A DNA stretch of 51,770 bases from Deltaproteobacteria bacterium (GTDB lineage: Bacteria > Lernaellota > Lernaellaia > JACKCT01): the NCBI GenBank assembly GCA_020845895.1, contig JADLEX010000011.1, forward strand, positions 1-51,770, in the 5' to 3' direction. Shown here piece by piece: positions 26,556 through 35,554 of the stretch. Positions within the stretch are counted from its first letter, which is position 1. The number at the start of each line of letters is the position of its first letter. The notes beneath the pieces are model-generated. The model saw only the letters and a list, made by a program, of their open reading frames with translations. It did no database searches and had not been told where the DNA came from. A program made the translations under genes and the position numbers.

Positions 26556-27521
26556 TTATTTCAACTCTGGCAGGCCCGTGGCGGGTTTTTCGCCTTCGGG
26601 AGCCCCGGCCAGCCACCGGCGCACCCGCCCGACCGTTCCGGCGAAGTCGGCGGGTTCGACCCACCAAATGGCCACCCCATGCCGCTCCATTCGCCGGAAC
26701 CACGTCCTCTGCCGCTTGGCAAACGCGCAAATGTCGCGCGCGAGTTCCCGTTCCATACGCTCCACGTCGACTTCTCCCGTCAGCAGCCGGGCGAGATGCC
26801 GATATTCCAGTCCGAAGTACGCGAACCGCTCCGGCGGCAGGCTCATCGCCAATCGGCGGGCCTCGTCGATCAGCCCCATCTTCAGACGCGTCGCTAGCCG
26901 TAGGCGGATCTTTGCGCGCAACTCGGCGGGATCGACGCGCAGACCGATCACGAGGTGGTCGAAATCTGTGGGGGGACCGGAATCGAAGGACGCGTTTTTC
27001 GCGGCGTGCGCGATTTCGATGGCGCGCAGTACATGCTCCCGCGTGTCGAGGTCGGTGTCGTTGTGGAGTTCCGGCTTCAAACGCCGGAGCATTACGGACA
27101 GTTCGTCGAGTGAAGCGTCCGCGAGGCGGCTGCGCAGATCCTCGTCCACGGGCGCTTTCGCCATGCGATAACCCCGCAGCACGCAGTCGAGATACAGAGC
27201 CGTGCCGCCGCAAAGAATGGGCAATCGACTCCGTGCGCCGATGTCGCGAGCCGCGGCGAAGAAGCGAGTCTGAAAATCGTAAACGGAGAAGTCTTCGGCG
27301 GGCTCGAGGATTTCGATGAGGTGCGCGGCTATGCGCGCTCCGTTGACGACGTAGTCGCCGAGGTCCTTGCCGGTGCCGATGTCCATGCCGCGATAGATCT
27401 GACGTGAATCGGCGGAGATGATCTCGCCGCCGAACTCGTACGCGAGCCGCGCCGCAACGCGCGTTTTGCCGGACGCGGTGGGACCGAGGATCGTCAGAAG
27501 TTTGGTCGCGGGCGCACTCAC
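26556..27521 (-). CDS. miaA: tRNA dimethylallyltransferase
   Basis: This 321-residue protein has the P-loop ILGPTASGKTRVAARLA, the DSRQIYRGMDIGTGK motif, LCGGTALYLDCVLRGY, GLRVDPAELRAKI and FAKRQRTWFRR. All are standard MiaA signatures for isopentenylation of A37. The start is GTG 27521, which gives SAPATKLLTILG; a longer frame adds 43 residues without similarity. The GTG overlaps the Xth stop (GTGA), so the two genes are translationally coupled. Confidence 0.95.
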   Translation of the reverse strand: MSAPATKLLTILGPTASGKTRVAARLAYEFGGEIISADSRQIYRGMDIGTGKDLGDYVVNGARIAAHLIEILEPAEDFSVYDFQTRFFAAARDIGARSRLPILCGGTALYLDCVLRGYRMAKAPVDEDLRSRLADASLDELSVMLRRLKPELHNDTDLDTREHVLRAIEIAHAAKNASFDSGPPTDFDHLVIGLRVDPAELRAKIRLRLATRLKMGLIDEARRLAMSLPPERFAYFGLEYRHLARLLTGEVDVERMERELARDICAFAKRQRTWFRRMERHGVAIWWVEPADFAGTVGRVRRWLAGAPEGEKPATGLPELK

Positions 27522-28303
27522 TTCACGATCTTGGGGTCCACCGTCACGCTGATCGGGCAGTGGTCCGAGCCGAGGATATCGGCGTGAATCGCCGCTTTTT
27601 TCACGTACGCCATCGCGCCCGGCGTGGCCAGAACATAGTCGATCCGCCACCCCACGTTGCGCTCACGCGCGCCGCCGCGCTGCGTCCACCAGGTGTAGCG
27701 GCCGCCGGTTTTCTCGAAGCGGCGAAACGTGTCGACCCACCCGGCCGCGAGCCAACGCCCGAATTCCGCGCGTTCCTCGGGCCGAAAACCGCTGTTTTCC
27801 ACGTTGTCTTTCGGGCGGGCGAGATCGATCGCCTCGTGCGCCGTGTTGAAGTCGCCGAAGATCAGCACGCGGCCTCCGTCGCGCAGATCCTTGGCGAGCA
27901 GATCGAAGAGCCGCCGAGAGAAATCGAGCTTATAGGGAATACGCGACAGATCGCGGTTCGGCCCCGTGCCGTTGGGCACATATACGTTGACCACGCGCAG
28001 TTTGCCGAAGGTCGCGCACTGGAAGCGCCCTTCGATGTCGAATTCACGCACGCCCATCGAGCGGACGAGGTCGTCCGGCTCGGTTCGCGACAGCAATCCG
28101 ACGCCGCTGTAACCGGCTTTTTGCGCGGGGAAATAGTCCTGATTCCACCGGCGCATCGAGGTGATCGACTCCGGCACCTGCGTTGGATCCGCGCGAACTT
28201 CCTGAAATCCGATGATTTTCGCGTCCGTTTCGGCGAGCCACCCGGCGAGCCCTTTCTTTTCGCAGGCGCGAATGCCGTTCACGTTCCACGAGACCATTTT
28301 CAC
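27518..28303 (-). CDS. xth: Exodeoxyribonuclease III (AP endonuclease)
   Basis: This 261-residue protein has the exonuclease III signatures SWNVNGIRACEKKG, IIGFQEVRADPTQVPE, YSGVGLLSRTEP, LIFGDFNTAHEAIDLARP, RIDYVLATP and GSDHCPISVTVD. It repairs abasic sites and removes 3' blocks. The start is GTG 28303, eight bases after AAGGAGG. MiaA follows directly. Confidence 0.95.
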   Translation of the reverse strand: MKMVSWNVNGIRACEKKGLAGWLAETDAKIIGFQEVRADPTQVPESITSMRRWNQDYFPAQKAGYSGVGLLSRTEPDDLVRSMGVREFDIEGRFQCATFGKLRVVNVYVPNGTGPNRDLSRIPYKLDFSRRLFDLLAKDLRDGGRVLIFGDFNTAHEAIDLARPKDNVENSGFRPEERAEFGRWLAAGWVDTFRRFEKTGGRYTWWTQRGGARERNVGWRIDYVLATPGAMAYVKKAAIHADILGSDHCPISVTVDPKIVK

Positions 28304-28460
28304 GGGCTGAACCTCCTTGGATAAGGGATCTCCAAAGCCATAACAGATGGTCCGCCGTCGGGCAAGTCTGATTCAATCGGAAAAATATACAATAAAAACA
28401 ATGAGATAAGCGCCATTTAGCCAATTCGCCACAAAAAGCGACATTCACGGCAAAAAAGGG

Positions 28461-28489
28461 TTGAACGGCAATTCATTCCGTATTATAAG
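28461..28489 (+). promoter_or_regulatory. Predicted promoter of the sulfur-oxidoreductase operon
   Basis: TTGAAC (28461-28466), a 17-bp spacer and TATAAG (28484-28489) lie in an AT-rich spacer (28370-28500 by eye), unlike the GC-rich surroundings. Transcription would begin near 28496, before the preferred ATG at 28564. No FNR-type dyad is apparent here. Confidence 0.55.
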
Positions 28490-28563
28490 GATATTGCGAA
28501 TACGCTATGTCGGCTTGTCCGACCCACCTCGGACCCGCCGACGAGATCGGAAAGGGACCGAAC

Positions 28564-30795
28564 ATGCCCACCGTCCACCGCCGAGATTTCATCCGCATCG
28601 CTTCGGTTTCCGCGGGCGCGGCCGCGGTCGCCACGGGACTGCCGACGAACTGGTGGGGCGCGTACGCGAGCGAGTCGCCCGATCCCGAAACCGACGGCGA
28701 CAGGATCGTCCCGACGTTCTGCGAGATCTGCTTCTGGAAATGCGGCGTGCTCGCGCACGTTAAAGATGGGCGCGTGACCAAGATCGTCGGCAATCCAGAT
28801 CATCCGCTTTCGAAAGGCCGGCTGTGTCCGCGCGGCACCGGCGGCACCGGGCTCCTCTACGACCCCGACCGGCTGAAGAAGCCCATGATCCGCGTGAAGA
28901 GTCGCGGCGAGCATCATTTCGAGGAAGTGAGTTGGGACAAGGCGCTCGACGAAACGGCCGAGCAACTGCTGCGCATTCGCGAAAAGCATGGCCCGGAAGC
29001 GCTCGCGCTCTTCACGCACGGCTACGGCGGAAAATGGTTCACGCACCTGCCGAAAGCGTACGGATCGCCGAACATCGGCGCGCCGTCTTATGCGCAGTGC
29101 CGTGGGCCGCGCGAGGTCGGCTACTCGCTCACCTACGGCACGGGCGTCGGATCGCCGGAAAACCTCGACATCGAGAACGCGCGCTGCCTGGTGCTGATCG
29201 GCTCGCATCTCGGCGAGAACATGCACAACACGCAGGTGCAGGAGATGGCGACGGCCATCGGGCGCGGCGCGGAGTTGGTGGTCGTCGATCCGAGGTTCTC
29301 CACCGCGGCGGGCAAAGCGCGTTACTGGTTGCCGATCAAGCCCGGCACCGACATGGCGCTGCTGCTCGCGTGGATGAACGTGATGATCTCCGAGGGGCGA
29401 TTCGACGCGGAGTACGTGGCGAAGTACGCCGTCGGTTTCGACGAACTCAAGGCGCACGTCGCCGACAAGACGCCCGAGTGGGCGTATCCGATCACGGGGC
29501 TGCGGCCCGAGCTGATTCGCGAGAGCGGACGATTTCTGGCGTCGTTCCGCCCCGCGACGCTGATTCATCCCGGCCGACGCACGACGTGGTACGGCGACGA
29601 CACGCAGCGCGGGCGCGCCATGGCGATCCTCGCAGCGCTTTTGGGCAGTTGGGGTCGGCGCGGCGGATACGTGTCGCACGGATCGAACGAACTCCCCGCG
29701 TACCCGTACACGAAATATGCGTATCACCCCAAGGTCCTTGCCGACAAACCGAATGCAAACACGTATCCGCTGGCGGACGAAGTGCTTGCGTCGGGTCTGT
29801 GCGACGCCACGTTCACCGGCAAAGCGCCTTACGAGATCAAGGGATGGCTCGTGTACGGCTCGAATCTGATGCAGTGCCTGCCGAATCCCAAGCAGACGAT
29901 CGAGGCGATCCAGAAACTCGACTTCATCGCGGCGATCGACGTGCTCCCATCGGAAATTGTCGGCTGGGCCGACGTGGTGCTGCCGGAGTCGACCTATCTG
30001 GAACGCTGCGACGAGCTGGTCGTCGATGCCTACAAGGGGCAACCGTACATCGCCGTGCGCCAACCGGCGGTCGAGCCCATGTATGACTCGAAACCGGGAT
30101 GGTGGATTGCGCGCGAGATCGCGCATCGCATCGGCCTGTCCGACTACTTCCCGTGGAAAGACAGCATGGAGTACGCCATGCATCGCCTCCACGCGGCGGG
30201 CTACGACTGCGACGTGCTGCGCGACACCGGCGTCATTCTCGGCGAACGCCAACCGAACTGCGAGGAGGAAGGACTCGCGCCCACCTTCGACACGCCGAGT
30301 GGAAAGATCGAGCTGCGCAGCCAGGCGCTCGCCGACATGGGATTCGAGGCGATTCCCGACTTCCACCCGCATGAGGAACCGCCCTCGGGCATGTTCCGTT
30401 TACTTTTTGGTCGCGCGCCCTCGCACACCTTTGGACGCACCACGAACAATCGATTCCTCGGCACCGTCTTCGATCAGAACGAGGTATGGGTCAACGCGGA
30501 TGTGGCGAAGTCACTGCCCGGCTTCGGCGCGCCGCTGAAAAACGGCGAACTCGTGGTGCTGGAAAATCAGGACGGAGTCCGCAGCACGCCCATTCGCGCG
30601 AAGGTGACCGAGCGGATTCGCGGAGACTGCGTGTACATGGTGCACGGCTGGGGCCACACGGCGAAGGGGCTCTCGTGGTCGCGCGGGCGCGGCGCATCCG
30701 ACAGCGAGCTCGTCACGCGCTACAAGGTCGACCCGATCATGGGCGGCACCGGCATGAACGTGAACTTCGTGCGCATCGCGCCGGTGGAGGCGTGA
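28564..30795 (+). CDS. Tat-exported molybdopterin oxidoreductase, PsrA/PhsA-like catalytic subunit
   Basis: This 743-residue protein begins with a twin-arginine signal (VHRRDFIRIASVSAGAAAVA). The [4Fe-4S] motif is CEICFWKC...C (Cys53, 56, 60, 88), then bis-MGD binding regions. SYAQCRGPR places Cys179 at the probable Mo ligand, as in PsrA. LARPTTL-like FRPATLIHPGRRTTWYG and the C-terminal PTFDTPSGKIELRS...MFRLLFGRAP belong to molybdopterin dinucleotide domains. The family reduces polysulfide, thiosulfate or tetrathionate in the periplasm with electrons from quinol, or runs in reverse. ATG 28564 is chosen over ATG 28507 because GAAAGGG precedes it and the Tat motif follows. Substrate not known. 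Confidence 0.88.
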   Translation: MPTVHRRDFIRIASVSAGAAAVATGLPTNWWGAYASESPDPETDGDRIVPTFCEICFWKCGVLAHVKDGRVTKIVGNPDHPLSKGRLCPRGTGGTGLLYDPDRLKKPMIRVKSRGEHHFEEVSWDKALDETAEQLLRIREKHGPEALALFTHGYGGKWFTHLPKAYGSPNIGAPSYAQCRGPREVGYSLTYGTGVGSPENLDIENARCLVLIGSHLGENMHNTQVQEMATAIGRGAELVVVDPRFSTAAGKARYWLPIKPGTDMALLLAWMNVMISEGRFDAEYVAKYAVGFDELKAHVADKTPEWAYPITGLRPELIRESGRFLASFRPATLIHPGRRTTWYGDDTQRGRAMAILAALLGSWGRRGGYVSHGSNELPAYPYTKYAYHPKVLADKPNANTYPLADEVLASGLCDATFTGKAPYEIKGWLVYGSNLMQCLPNPKQTIEAIQKLDFIAAIDVLPSEIVGWADVVLPESTYLERCDELVVDAYKGQPYIAVRQPAVEPMYDSKPGWWIAREIAHRIGLSDYFPWKDSMEYAMHRLHAAGYDCDVLRDTGVILGERQPNCEEEGLAPTFDTPSGKIELRSQALADMGFEAIPDFHPHEEPPSGMFRLLFGRAPSHTFGRTTNNRFLGTVFDQNEVWVNADVAKSLPGFGAPLKNGELVVLENQDGVRSTPIRAKVTERIRGDCVYMVHGWGHTAKGLSWSRGRGASDSELVTRYKVDPIMGGTGMNVNFVRIAPVEA

Positions 30796-30796
30796 C

Positions 30797-31354
30797 ATGA
30801 GACGCCTCACGCGCGAGATTCGCTATGCGATGGCCGTGGACACACGCCGGTGCGTGGGCTGCAATGCCTGTGTGCTGGCCTGCAAGGCTGAAAACAATCT
30901 GCCCGAAAACGGCTTTCGCGACTGGATCGTGACCGAAACGACGGGCAAGTTCCCAAACCTGTTTCAGGAGATTCGCTCGGAACGCTGCAATCACTGCGCG
31001 AACGCGCCATGCGTGTCGGCGTGCCCGACCGGCGCGAGTCACGTGGGAGTCGGCGGCATTGTGCTCGTCGATCCCGACAAGTGCACCGGCTGCAAAGCGT
31101 GCATTGCGTCGTGCCCTTACGACGCGCGCTACGTGCACGAGGACGGCGGCTTCGTCGACAAGTGCACGTTCTGCGTCCATCGGGTCGAAAAGGGCGGGCA
31201 GCCCGCGTGCGTCGAGATCTGCCCGACACGTTCGCTCACGTTCGGCGACGCGAACGATCCGGACAGCGAAATCTCCCGGCTTCGTGCGTCGCGCAAATCA
31301 AAGACATCGAAGCCCGAAGCCGGCACGCGGCCCAACGTCCACTTCCTGATCTAG
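30797..31354 (+). CDS. Four-cluster ferredoxin subunit (PsrB/NrfC-like)
   Basis: This 185-residue protein has four Cys sets: CVGCNACVLACKAEN, CNHCANAPCVSACPTGA, CTGCKACIASCPYDA and CTFCVHR...ACVEICPT, the pattern for four [4Fe-4S] clusters. It shuttles electrons between the molybdenum subunit and the membrane anchor. No signal peptide is seen, which suggests cotransport on the catalytic subunit's Tat signal. The gene follows the catalytic subunit by 1 bp. The C-terminal 20 residues are basic and linker-like. Confidence 0.95.
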   Translation: MRRLTREIRYAMAVDTRRCVGCNACVLACKAENNLPENGFRDWIVTETTGKFPNLFQEIRSERCNHCANAPCVSACPTGASHVGVGGIVLVDPDKCTGCKACIASCPYDARYVHEDGGFVDKCTFCVHRVEKGGQPACVEICPTRSLTFGDANDPDSEISRLRASRKSKTSKPEAGTRPNVHFLI

Positions 31355-31367
31355 GCGGGAGGCAAAG

Positions 31368-31883
31368 ATGAATCGCGCCGAGAAATTCTGGAATCCCTAC
31401 CTTGCCGGTATCGCGCTCGGTCTTGTGCTCTTGTCGTCCTTTCTCGTGATGGGCAAGGGACTCGGGGCGTCGGGCGCGGCGAACCGATTCGGCATCGCCG
31501 CACTCAACAGCATCGCTCCCGCTCACGTCGCCGCGAGTCCCGGCATGTCCGACGCGGTCGAAGGCGGGCGGCACCCGCTCGACAACTGGCTGGTCTTCGA
31601 GGTGCTCGGTGTGTTCCTGGGCGGCGCGGTCGCCGCGTACACGGCCGGGCGAATGAACTGGAAGATCGTCCGCGGCACGGGATGGTCCGCGCAGAAGCGC
31701 CTCGCGTTCGCGTTCGGCGGCGGCGTGGTGATGGGCATCGCCGCACGCATGGCGCGGGGCTGCACGTCGGGCCAGGCGCTCTCGGGCGGCGCGGTGCTCT
31801 CGGCGGGGAGCTGGGCGTTCATGCTGATGGTATTCGCGGGCGGCTACGCCGTCGCGTACTTCGTGCGGAGGCAGTGGTCATGA
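31368..31883 (+). CDS. YeeE/YedE-family transporter half, protein 1
   Basis: This 171-residue integral membrane protein has about four helices (about 12-30, 74-94, 112-128, 148-166). The diagnostic motif is ARGCTSGQALSGGAVLSAGSW with Cys132. DUF395 proteins, including E. coli YeeE (TsuA), take up thiosulfate through a Cys-relay pore, and half-size pairs are common. It overlaps the next gene by ATGA, so the two probably assemble. Placement inside the oxidoreductase operon points to a sulfur-anion substrate. Selenium transport is also reported in this superfamily. Confidence 0.88.
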   Translation: MNRAEKFWNPYLAGIALGLVLLSSFLVMGKGLGASGAANRFGIAALNSIAPAHVAASPGMSDAVEGGRHPLDNWLVFEVLGVFLGGAVAAYTAGRMNWKIVRGTGWSAQKRLAFAFGGGVVMGIAARMARGCTSGQALSGGAVLSAGSWAFMLMVFAGGYAVAYFVRRQWS

Positions 31884-33079
31884 ACACGCTCTTCCCCTTC
31901 GATTCGCTCGTACACGGCCATTATCAATTCGGCCTCGTCGCGGCGGTGGCGATCGGTTTTGCGTTCGGATTTGTGCTCGAGCGCGCGGGATTCGGCCGCG
32001 CCGACAAGCTCGCGGCGCAGTTCTATCTGCATGATATGCGCGTCTTCAAGGTGATGTTCACGGGCATCGTAACGGCGATGCTCGGCCTCGTCATCGCCGC
32101 CGGGCTGGGTCTCGCCGACCTTCGCGCGATCTCGCAGTCGGTGGCGAGCGAGACATTTTGGGTGCCGATGATCGCGGGAGGCTTTCTGCTCGGCGTCGGG
32201 TTCATCGTGTCGGGCTACTGCCCGGGAACGTCGCTCGTCGCGAGCGCGTCCGGAAACCTCGACGGCATTATGGCGTTCGCGGGCGTCGTCGTCGGAACGC
32301 TCATCTACGGCGAGGCGTTTCCCGCGATTCGCGAATTCCATTTCGCGGGCGCTGCCGGCCAAGTCTTTCTCTACGACGTTTTCGGTATGAGCCCCGCGCT
32401 ACTCGCGGCAATCGTCGCGGTCGCTGCCGTGGCGATGTTCTTCGGCGCCGAAAAGGTCGAGCGGATCGTTCGCGCGAAACGTACAATGGGAGCGGACGAA
32501 GCGCCCGAACCCGTTCGTCGCATGGCGTTCGGCGCGATCGGCGCGCTGGCCGCGACCGCAGTGGTCGTGATGCTCGTCCCCGTGACCATGGGCGCGGCGA
32601 CACCGGCCACGATTGATTCGATCGACGCCGAAACCCTCGCGCACCGCGTGGTAGAGTCGCCGTGGACGATCCGCGTGATCGACCTGCGCGACGCCGAGGC
32701 GTGCGCGGCCGCTCGCGTGCCCGGAAGCGAATGCGTCGGTCCGGACGGACTGGCGTCACTTGGCCTTGCCGACGACGCAGGCGCCCGCGAACTGGTGCTC
32801 GTCGGCGACGCCGCATTCCATGCGCCGGCCGCGGCGAATGCTTACCCGGGGAGAATTTCGGCGCTCGCGGGCGGGTTCCCGTCGTGGCGCGCGTTCGCGC
32901 TCGAAGCCCCCGCAGAATCGCCGGGTGCCGATTGGACGCCCGCTGAGTGGGATCGCTTTCGCTTCCGGACGGCGCTGAACGGCGTGCTCACGGGCGCGGC
33001 CGCCGCGCCGGTCGTTGCCGCGCCGACGGGCGCTGTCGCCGCCGCGCCGAAAAAGAAAAAGGCCGGCGGGTGCAGTTGA
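31880..33079 (+). CDS. YeeE/YedE transporter half fused to Cys-less rhodanese-like domain
   Basis: This 399-residue protein has a membrane part (about 15-240) with the pore motif SGYCPGTSLVASASGNLDG (Cys114) and six or so helices. A periplasmic or cytoplasmic domain (about 245-340) follows and resembles rhodanese: WTIRVIDLRDAEACAAARVPGS and ISALAGGFPSWRAFALEAP. The expected catalytic Cys position has VLVGDAAFHAP instead, so it should not be a sulfurtransferase; Cys275 and Cys285 are elsewhere in the domain. A Pro/Ala linker leads to KKKKAGGCS at the C-terminus, with Cys398 as the penultimate residue. Partner of the preceding half-transporter. Confidence 0.85.
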   Translation: MNTLFPFDSLVHGHYQFGLVAAVAIGFAFGFVLERAGFGRADKLAAQFYLHDMRVFKVMFTGIVTAMLGLVIAAGLGLADLRAISQSVASETFWVPMIAGGFLLGVGFIVSGYCPGTSLVASASGNLDGIMAFAGVVVGTLIYGEAFPAIREFHFAGAAGQVFLYDVFGMSPALLAAIVAVAAVAMFFGAEKVERIVRAKRTMGADEAPEPVRRMAFGAIGALAATAVVVMLVPVTMGAATPATIDSIDAETLAHRVVESPWTIRVIDLRDAEACAAARVPGSECVGPDGLASLGLADDAGARELVLVGDAAFHAPAAANAYPGRISALAGGFPSWRAFALEAPAESPGADWTPAEWDRFRFRTALNGVLTGAAAAPVVAAPTGAVAAAPKKKKAGGCS

Positions 33080-33115
33080 GAAGAGTTGCATGACAACAAA
33101 CGCGGGAGCGCGGCC

Positions 33116-34072
33116 ATGACGGAAATCGAAGTCAACCGAAACAGCCACCTGATCGATCCCGTGATGCACATCTGGGGTTGGGAGATTCCGGTCTATCTGT
33201 TCCTGGGCGGGCTCGCGGCGGGGATGATGATCCTCTCGGCGGCAATGGCGCTACGGGACGTGGATGGTCGTCGCTCGAAATGGGCGCGCTTCGCTCCGTT
33301 TGCCGCGCCGATTCTGCTCTCCATCGGCATGGCGGCGCTTTTCGCCGATCTCGAATTCAAATCGCACGTCTTTCGGTTCTATTTCGCGCTGCGCGTGACC
33401 TCACCCATGTCTTGGGGCTCCTGGATACTGCTGGGGATCTACCCCGCGACGATTCTGCTCGGACTGGCGTCGATGACCGAAAGCGAACGCGTCGCCGCGA
33501 CCTCGTGGAATCCGCGTTGCCCGGTGGTTGTCGGTCAGACGCTCGACCGCCTGTGGCGCTGGGCGCGCTCAAACGTCGCGATGCTGGCGAAGATCAACAT
33601 CGCCCTCGGCGTTCTGCTCGGAGGATACACGGGCGTGCTGCTCGGCACGCTCGCCGCGCGCGCCGCGTGGAACTCGATCTTCCTCGGACCGCTCTTTCTC
33701 GTATCCGGGCTCTCGACGGGCGCGGCGCTGTTCATGCTGTTTCTCGTGTCGGCTGACGAGCACCATCGCCTGCGTCGGTGGGATCTCGTCGCGATCGGTG
33801 TCGAGATTCTTCTGCTCGCGATGTTCTTTCTCGCCCTCGCGGGCGGCGGCGGACAGACCGGGCGCGACGCGGCCACGCTCTTTTTCGGCGGACCGTTCAC
33901 GGCGGTCTTCTGGTCGCTCGTGGTCGCCGTCGGCCTGATCGTTCCCGCCGTTCTCGAATTGCTGGAGTCCCGCCTCGGCCTGCGCCCCGCGAGGCTTGCC
34001 CAGGCGCTCATTCTGATTGGGGGATTGTCCTTGAGGTGGATTCTTGTCCTGGCGGGGCAGGCTTCCGTTTGA
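33116..34072 (+). CDS. NrfD/PsrC-type membrane subunit
   Basis: This 318-residue protein has about eight to nine membrane helices. It opens with HIWGWEIPVYLFLGGLAAGMMILSAAMAL, the signature of NrfD/PsrC quinone-interacting anchors that carry no haem. Other helices include LINIALGVLLGGYTGVLLG-like KINIALGVLLGGYTGV and a final AQALILIGGLSLRWILV. It takes electrons from, or passes them to, the quinone pool for the molybdopterin complex. Start ATG 33116 is chosen over 33086 because the conserved N-terminus follows it and GGGAG lies upstream. It is last in the operon and followed by a terminator. Confidence 0.93.
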   Translation: MTEIEVNRNSHLIDPVMHIWGWEIPVYLFLGGLAAGMMILSAAMALRDVDGRRSKWARFAPFAAPILLSIGMAALFADLEFKSHVFRFYFALRVTSPMSWGSWILLGIYPATILLGLASMTESERVAATSWNPRCPVVVGQTLDRLWRWARSNVAMLAKINIALGVLLGGYTGVLLGTLAARAAWNSIFLGPLFLVSGLSTGAALFMLFLVSADEHHRLRRWDLVAIGVEILLLAMFFLALAGGGGQTGRDAATLFFGGPFTAVFWSLVVAVGLIVPAVLELLESRLGLRPARLAQALILIGGLSLRWILVLAGQASV

Positions 34073-34105
34073 CCGCCGGGTCAATTGTCGCCCAAGATCT
34101 CCAAA

Positions 34106-34145
34106 GGCCGGATTGTGCGTTCGGGCACAATCCGGCCATTGTTTT
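34106..34145 (+). terminator. Rho-independent terminator of the sulfur-oxidoreductase operon
   Basis: A perfect 13-bp stem (GGCCGGATTGTGC / GCACAATCCGGCC) with a 6-nt loop is followed by ATTGTTTT. It lies 34 bp after the NrfD stop and separates the operon from the radical SAM gene. Confidence 0.85.
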
Positions 34146-34261
34146 GCCCAAGCGGGTTTGCTAACATTTTTCGACGATTTTTCCGGCGGTTTGGCCGGTT
34201 TAGGCGACGGCTCGTTGCAGCCGATCGGGCCCCGTGCATGGGACCTGAAGGAGACCTCGCG

Positions 34262-35554
34262 ATGAACTTGGATGTTCGCACCAACCCGGCGCTGCTGAAG
34301 CTCGATCTTTACTGCAAGGGGCTTCGCATCGACGATTCCTGCAAGACCGCCGTGGACAAGCGCGGCCGGCCCATCATGCGCACGCGCGCCGGGCTGGGCA
34401 GCGGGCTCGAACTGATCCTGCCCGACAAGATCTGGACGAACGTTCCGGTCGTCGAGGACTTCGTGAAGCAAAGCCCCTACACGCTGCACACGGAAGACGG
34501 CAAGTTCGTGCTTCGCCTTTCGGGCGAGCGCGTGTGCGAGGTGCGCGTGCCCAAGGAGCCGGACTTCTACGAGAAGCTCACCTCAACCGGACGCAAGATG
34601 AAGCGCATCGGCGTTTTGCAGGGCACGTACATCGGCATCTACCCGACGGCCGCGTGCTATTACTGGACCAAAAAGCCCCGCGAGAACTGCGACTTCTGCT
34701 CGGTCGGTCTGAATCTCGGCACCGAAGAGGAAGAGGCGAAACTCGTGCAGGACGTGGTCGAGACCTGCATCGCCGCGCAGGAAGAGTGCAACATCACCTA
34801 CGTGCACTTCAACACGGGCTTCTACGAGGGTGACACCTACCTCGACCAGTTGGAGCCGTACATCAAGGCGGTGCGTCAAAACACCGGCCTGCTCATCGGC
34901 GTGCAGACGCCGCCGCATCCCGATTTTCGCCGCTACGATCGATTGCGCGAAATGGGCGTCAACACCGTGTCGTTCTGTTTCGAGTTCTTCAACAAGGAAG
35001 TCTTCGACCGGCGTTGCCCCGGCAAGAGTCGCCACGTCGGCCTTCAGCGCTACCTCGACGCGGTCGCCTATTGCGCGAAGCTTTTCGACACGACCAACGG
35101 CGAGATCGTGGCCGGTCCCGAGCCGGTGCCCGACACGCTCGCGGCCATCGACTGGATCACGAGCGTCGGCGCGATTCCCACGGTCTGCATCTTCCGACCG
35201 CTTCGCGGCACCGACGCCGAAAAGGATCCGCCGCCGAACACCGAGGAGATGGTGCCCGTGTTCAAGCGCCTTTACGAGCGCTGCATGGAACGTAACCTTC
35301 CGATCGGCATCGCGCACAACGTCGAAGTCTCCATCGTGCTCAAGCCGGAGGAGTGCCACTACTTCTCTGATCACGAGGGAAAGTACGTTCTGAACAAGGC
35401 GAAAATCTGGCTCGGCAACAAGGTTCTGCGCGCAATCCTGTGGTGGCAGCGTACCCGCGCCAGCCTTTATCGCTCCCGCAATCCCCTCGCGCTTCCGGCG
35501 ACGGCCTCGTGCGCTTCGCGCCCCCTCGGTGGCGCTGCCGATAAGGCGGCTTGA
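34262..35554 (+). CDS. Radical SAM protein with CX10CX2C cluster motif
   Basis: This 430-residue protein carries the SAM-cluster region CYYWTKKPRENCDFC: Cys132, Cys143 and Cys146, i.e. CX10CX2C instead of the usual CX3CX2C. Radical SAM barrel features follow: NITYVHFNTGFYEGDTYLDQ (in the place of the GGE strand), TGLLIGVQTPPHPDF, GVNTVSFCFEFF and a GEIVAGPEPVPDTLAAI segment with a later TVCIFRPLRGTD. Other cysteines (18, 27, 92) lie in an unusual ~110-residue N-terminal domain. Start ATG 34262 follows GAAGGAGACC. Substrate unknown. The next gene starts on its stop codon (TGATG), so the two are coupled. Confidence 0.85.
   Translation: MNLDVRTNPALLKLDLYCKGLRIDDSCKTAVDKRGRPIMRTRAGLGSGLELILPDKIWTNVPVVEDFVKQSPYTLHTEDGKFVLRLSGERVCEVRVPKEPDFYEKLTSTGRKMKRIGVLQGTYIGIYPTAACYYWTKKPRENCDFCSVGLNLGTEEEEAKLVQDVVETCIAAQEECNITYVHFNTGFYEGDTYLDQLEPYIKAVRQNTGLLIGVQTPPHPDFRRYDRLREMGVNTVSFCFEFFNKEVFDRRCPGKSRHVGLQRYLDAVAYCAKLFDTTNGEIVAGPEPVPDTLAAIDWITSVGAIPTVCIFRPLRGTDAEKDPPPNTEEMVPVFKRLYERCMERNLPIGIAHNVEVSIVLKPEECHYFSDHEGKYVLNKAKIWLGNKVLRAILWWQRTRASLYRSRNPLALPATASCASRPLGGAADKAA

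Noticed and set aside
28507-28563. An upstream ATG for the molybdopterin subunit at 28507.
   Set aside because: It would put 19 residues before the Tat signal, is only about 11 bases after the predicted transcription start, and lacks a ribosome site; 28564 has both a ribosome site and the Tat motif.
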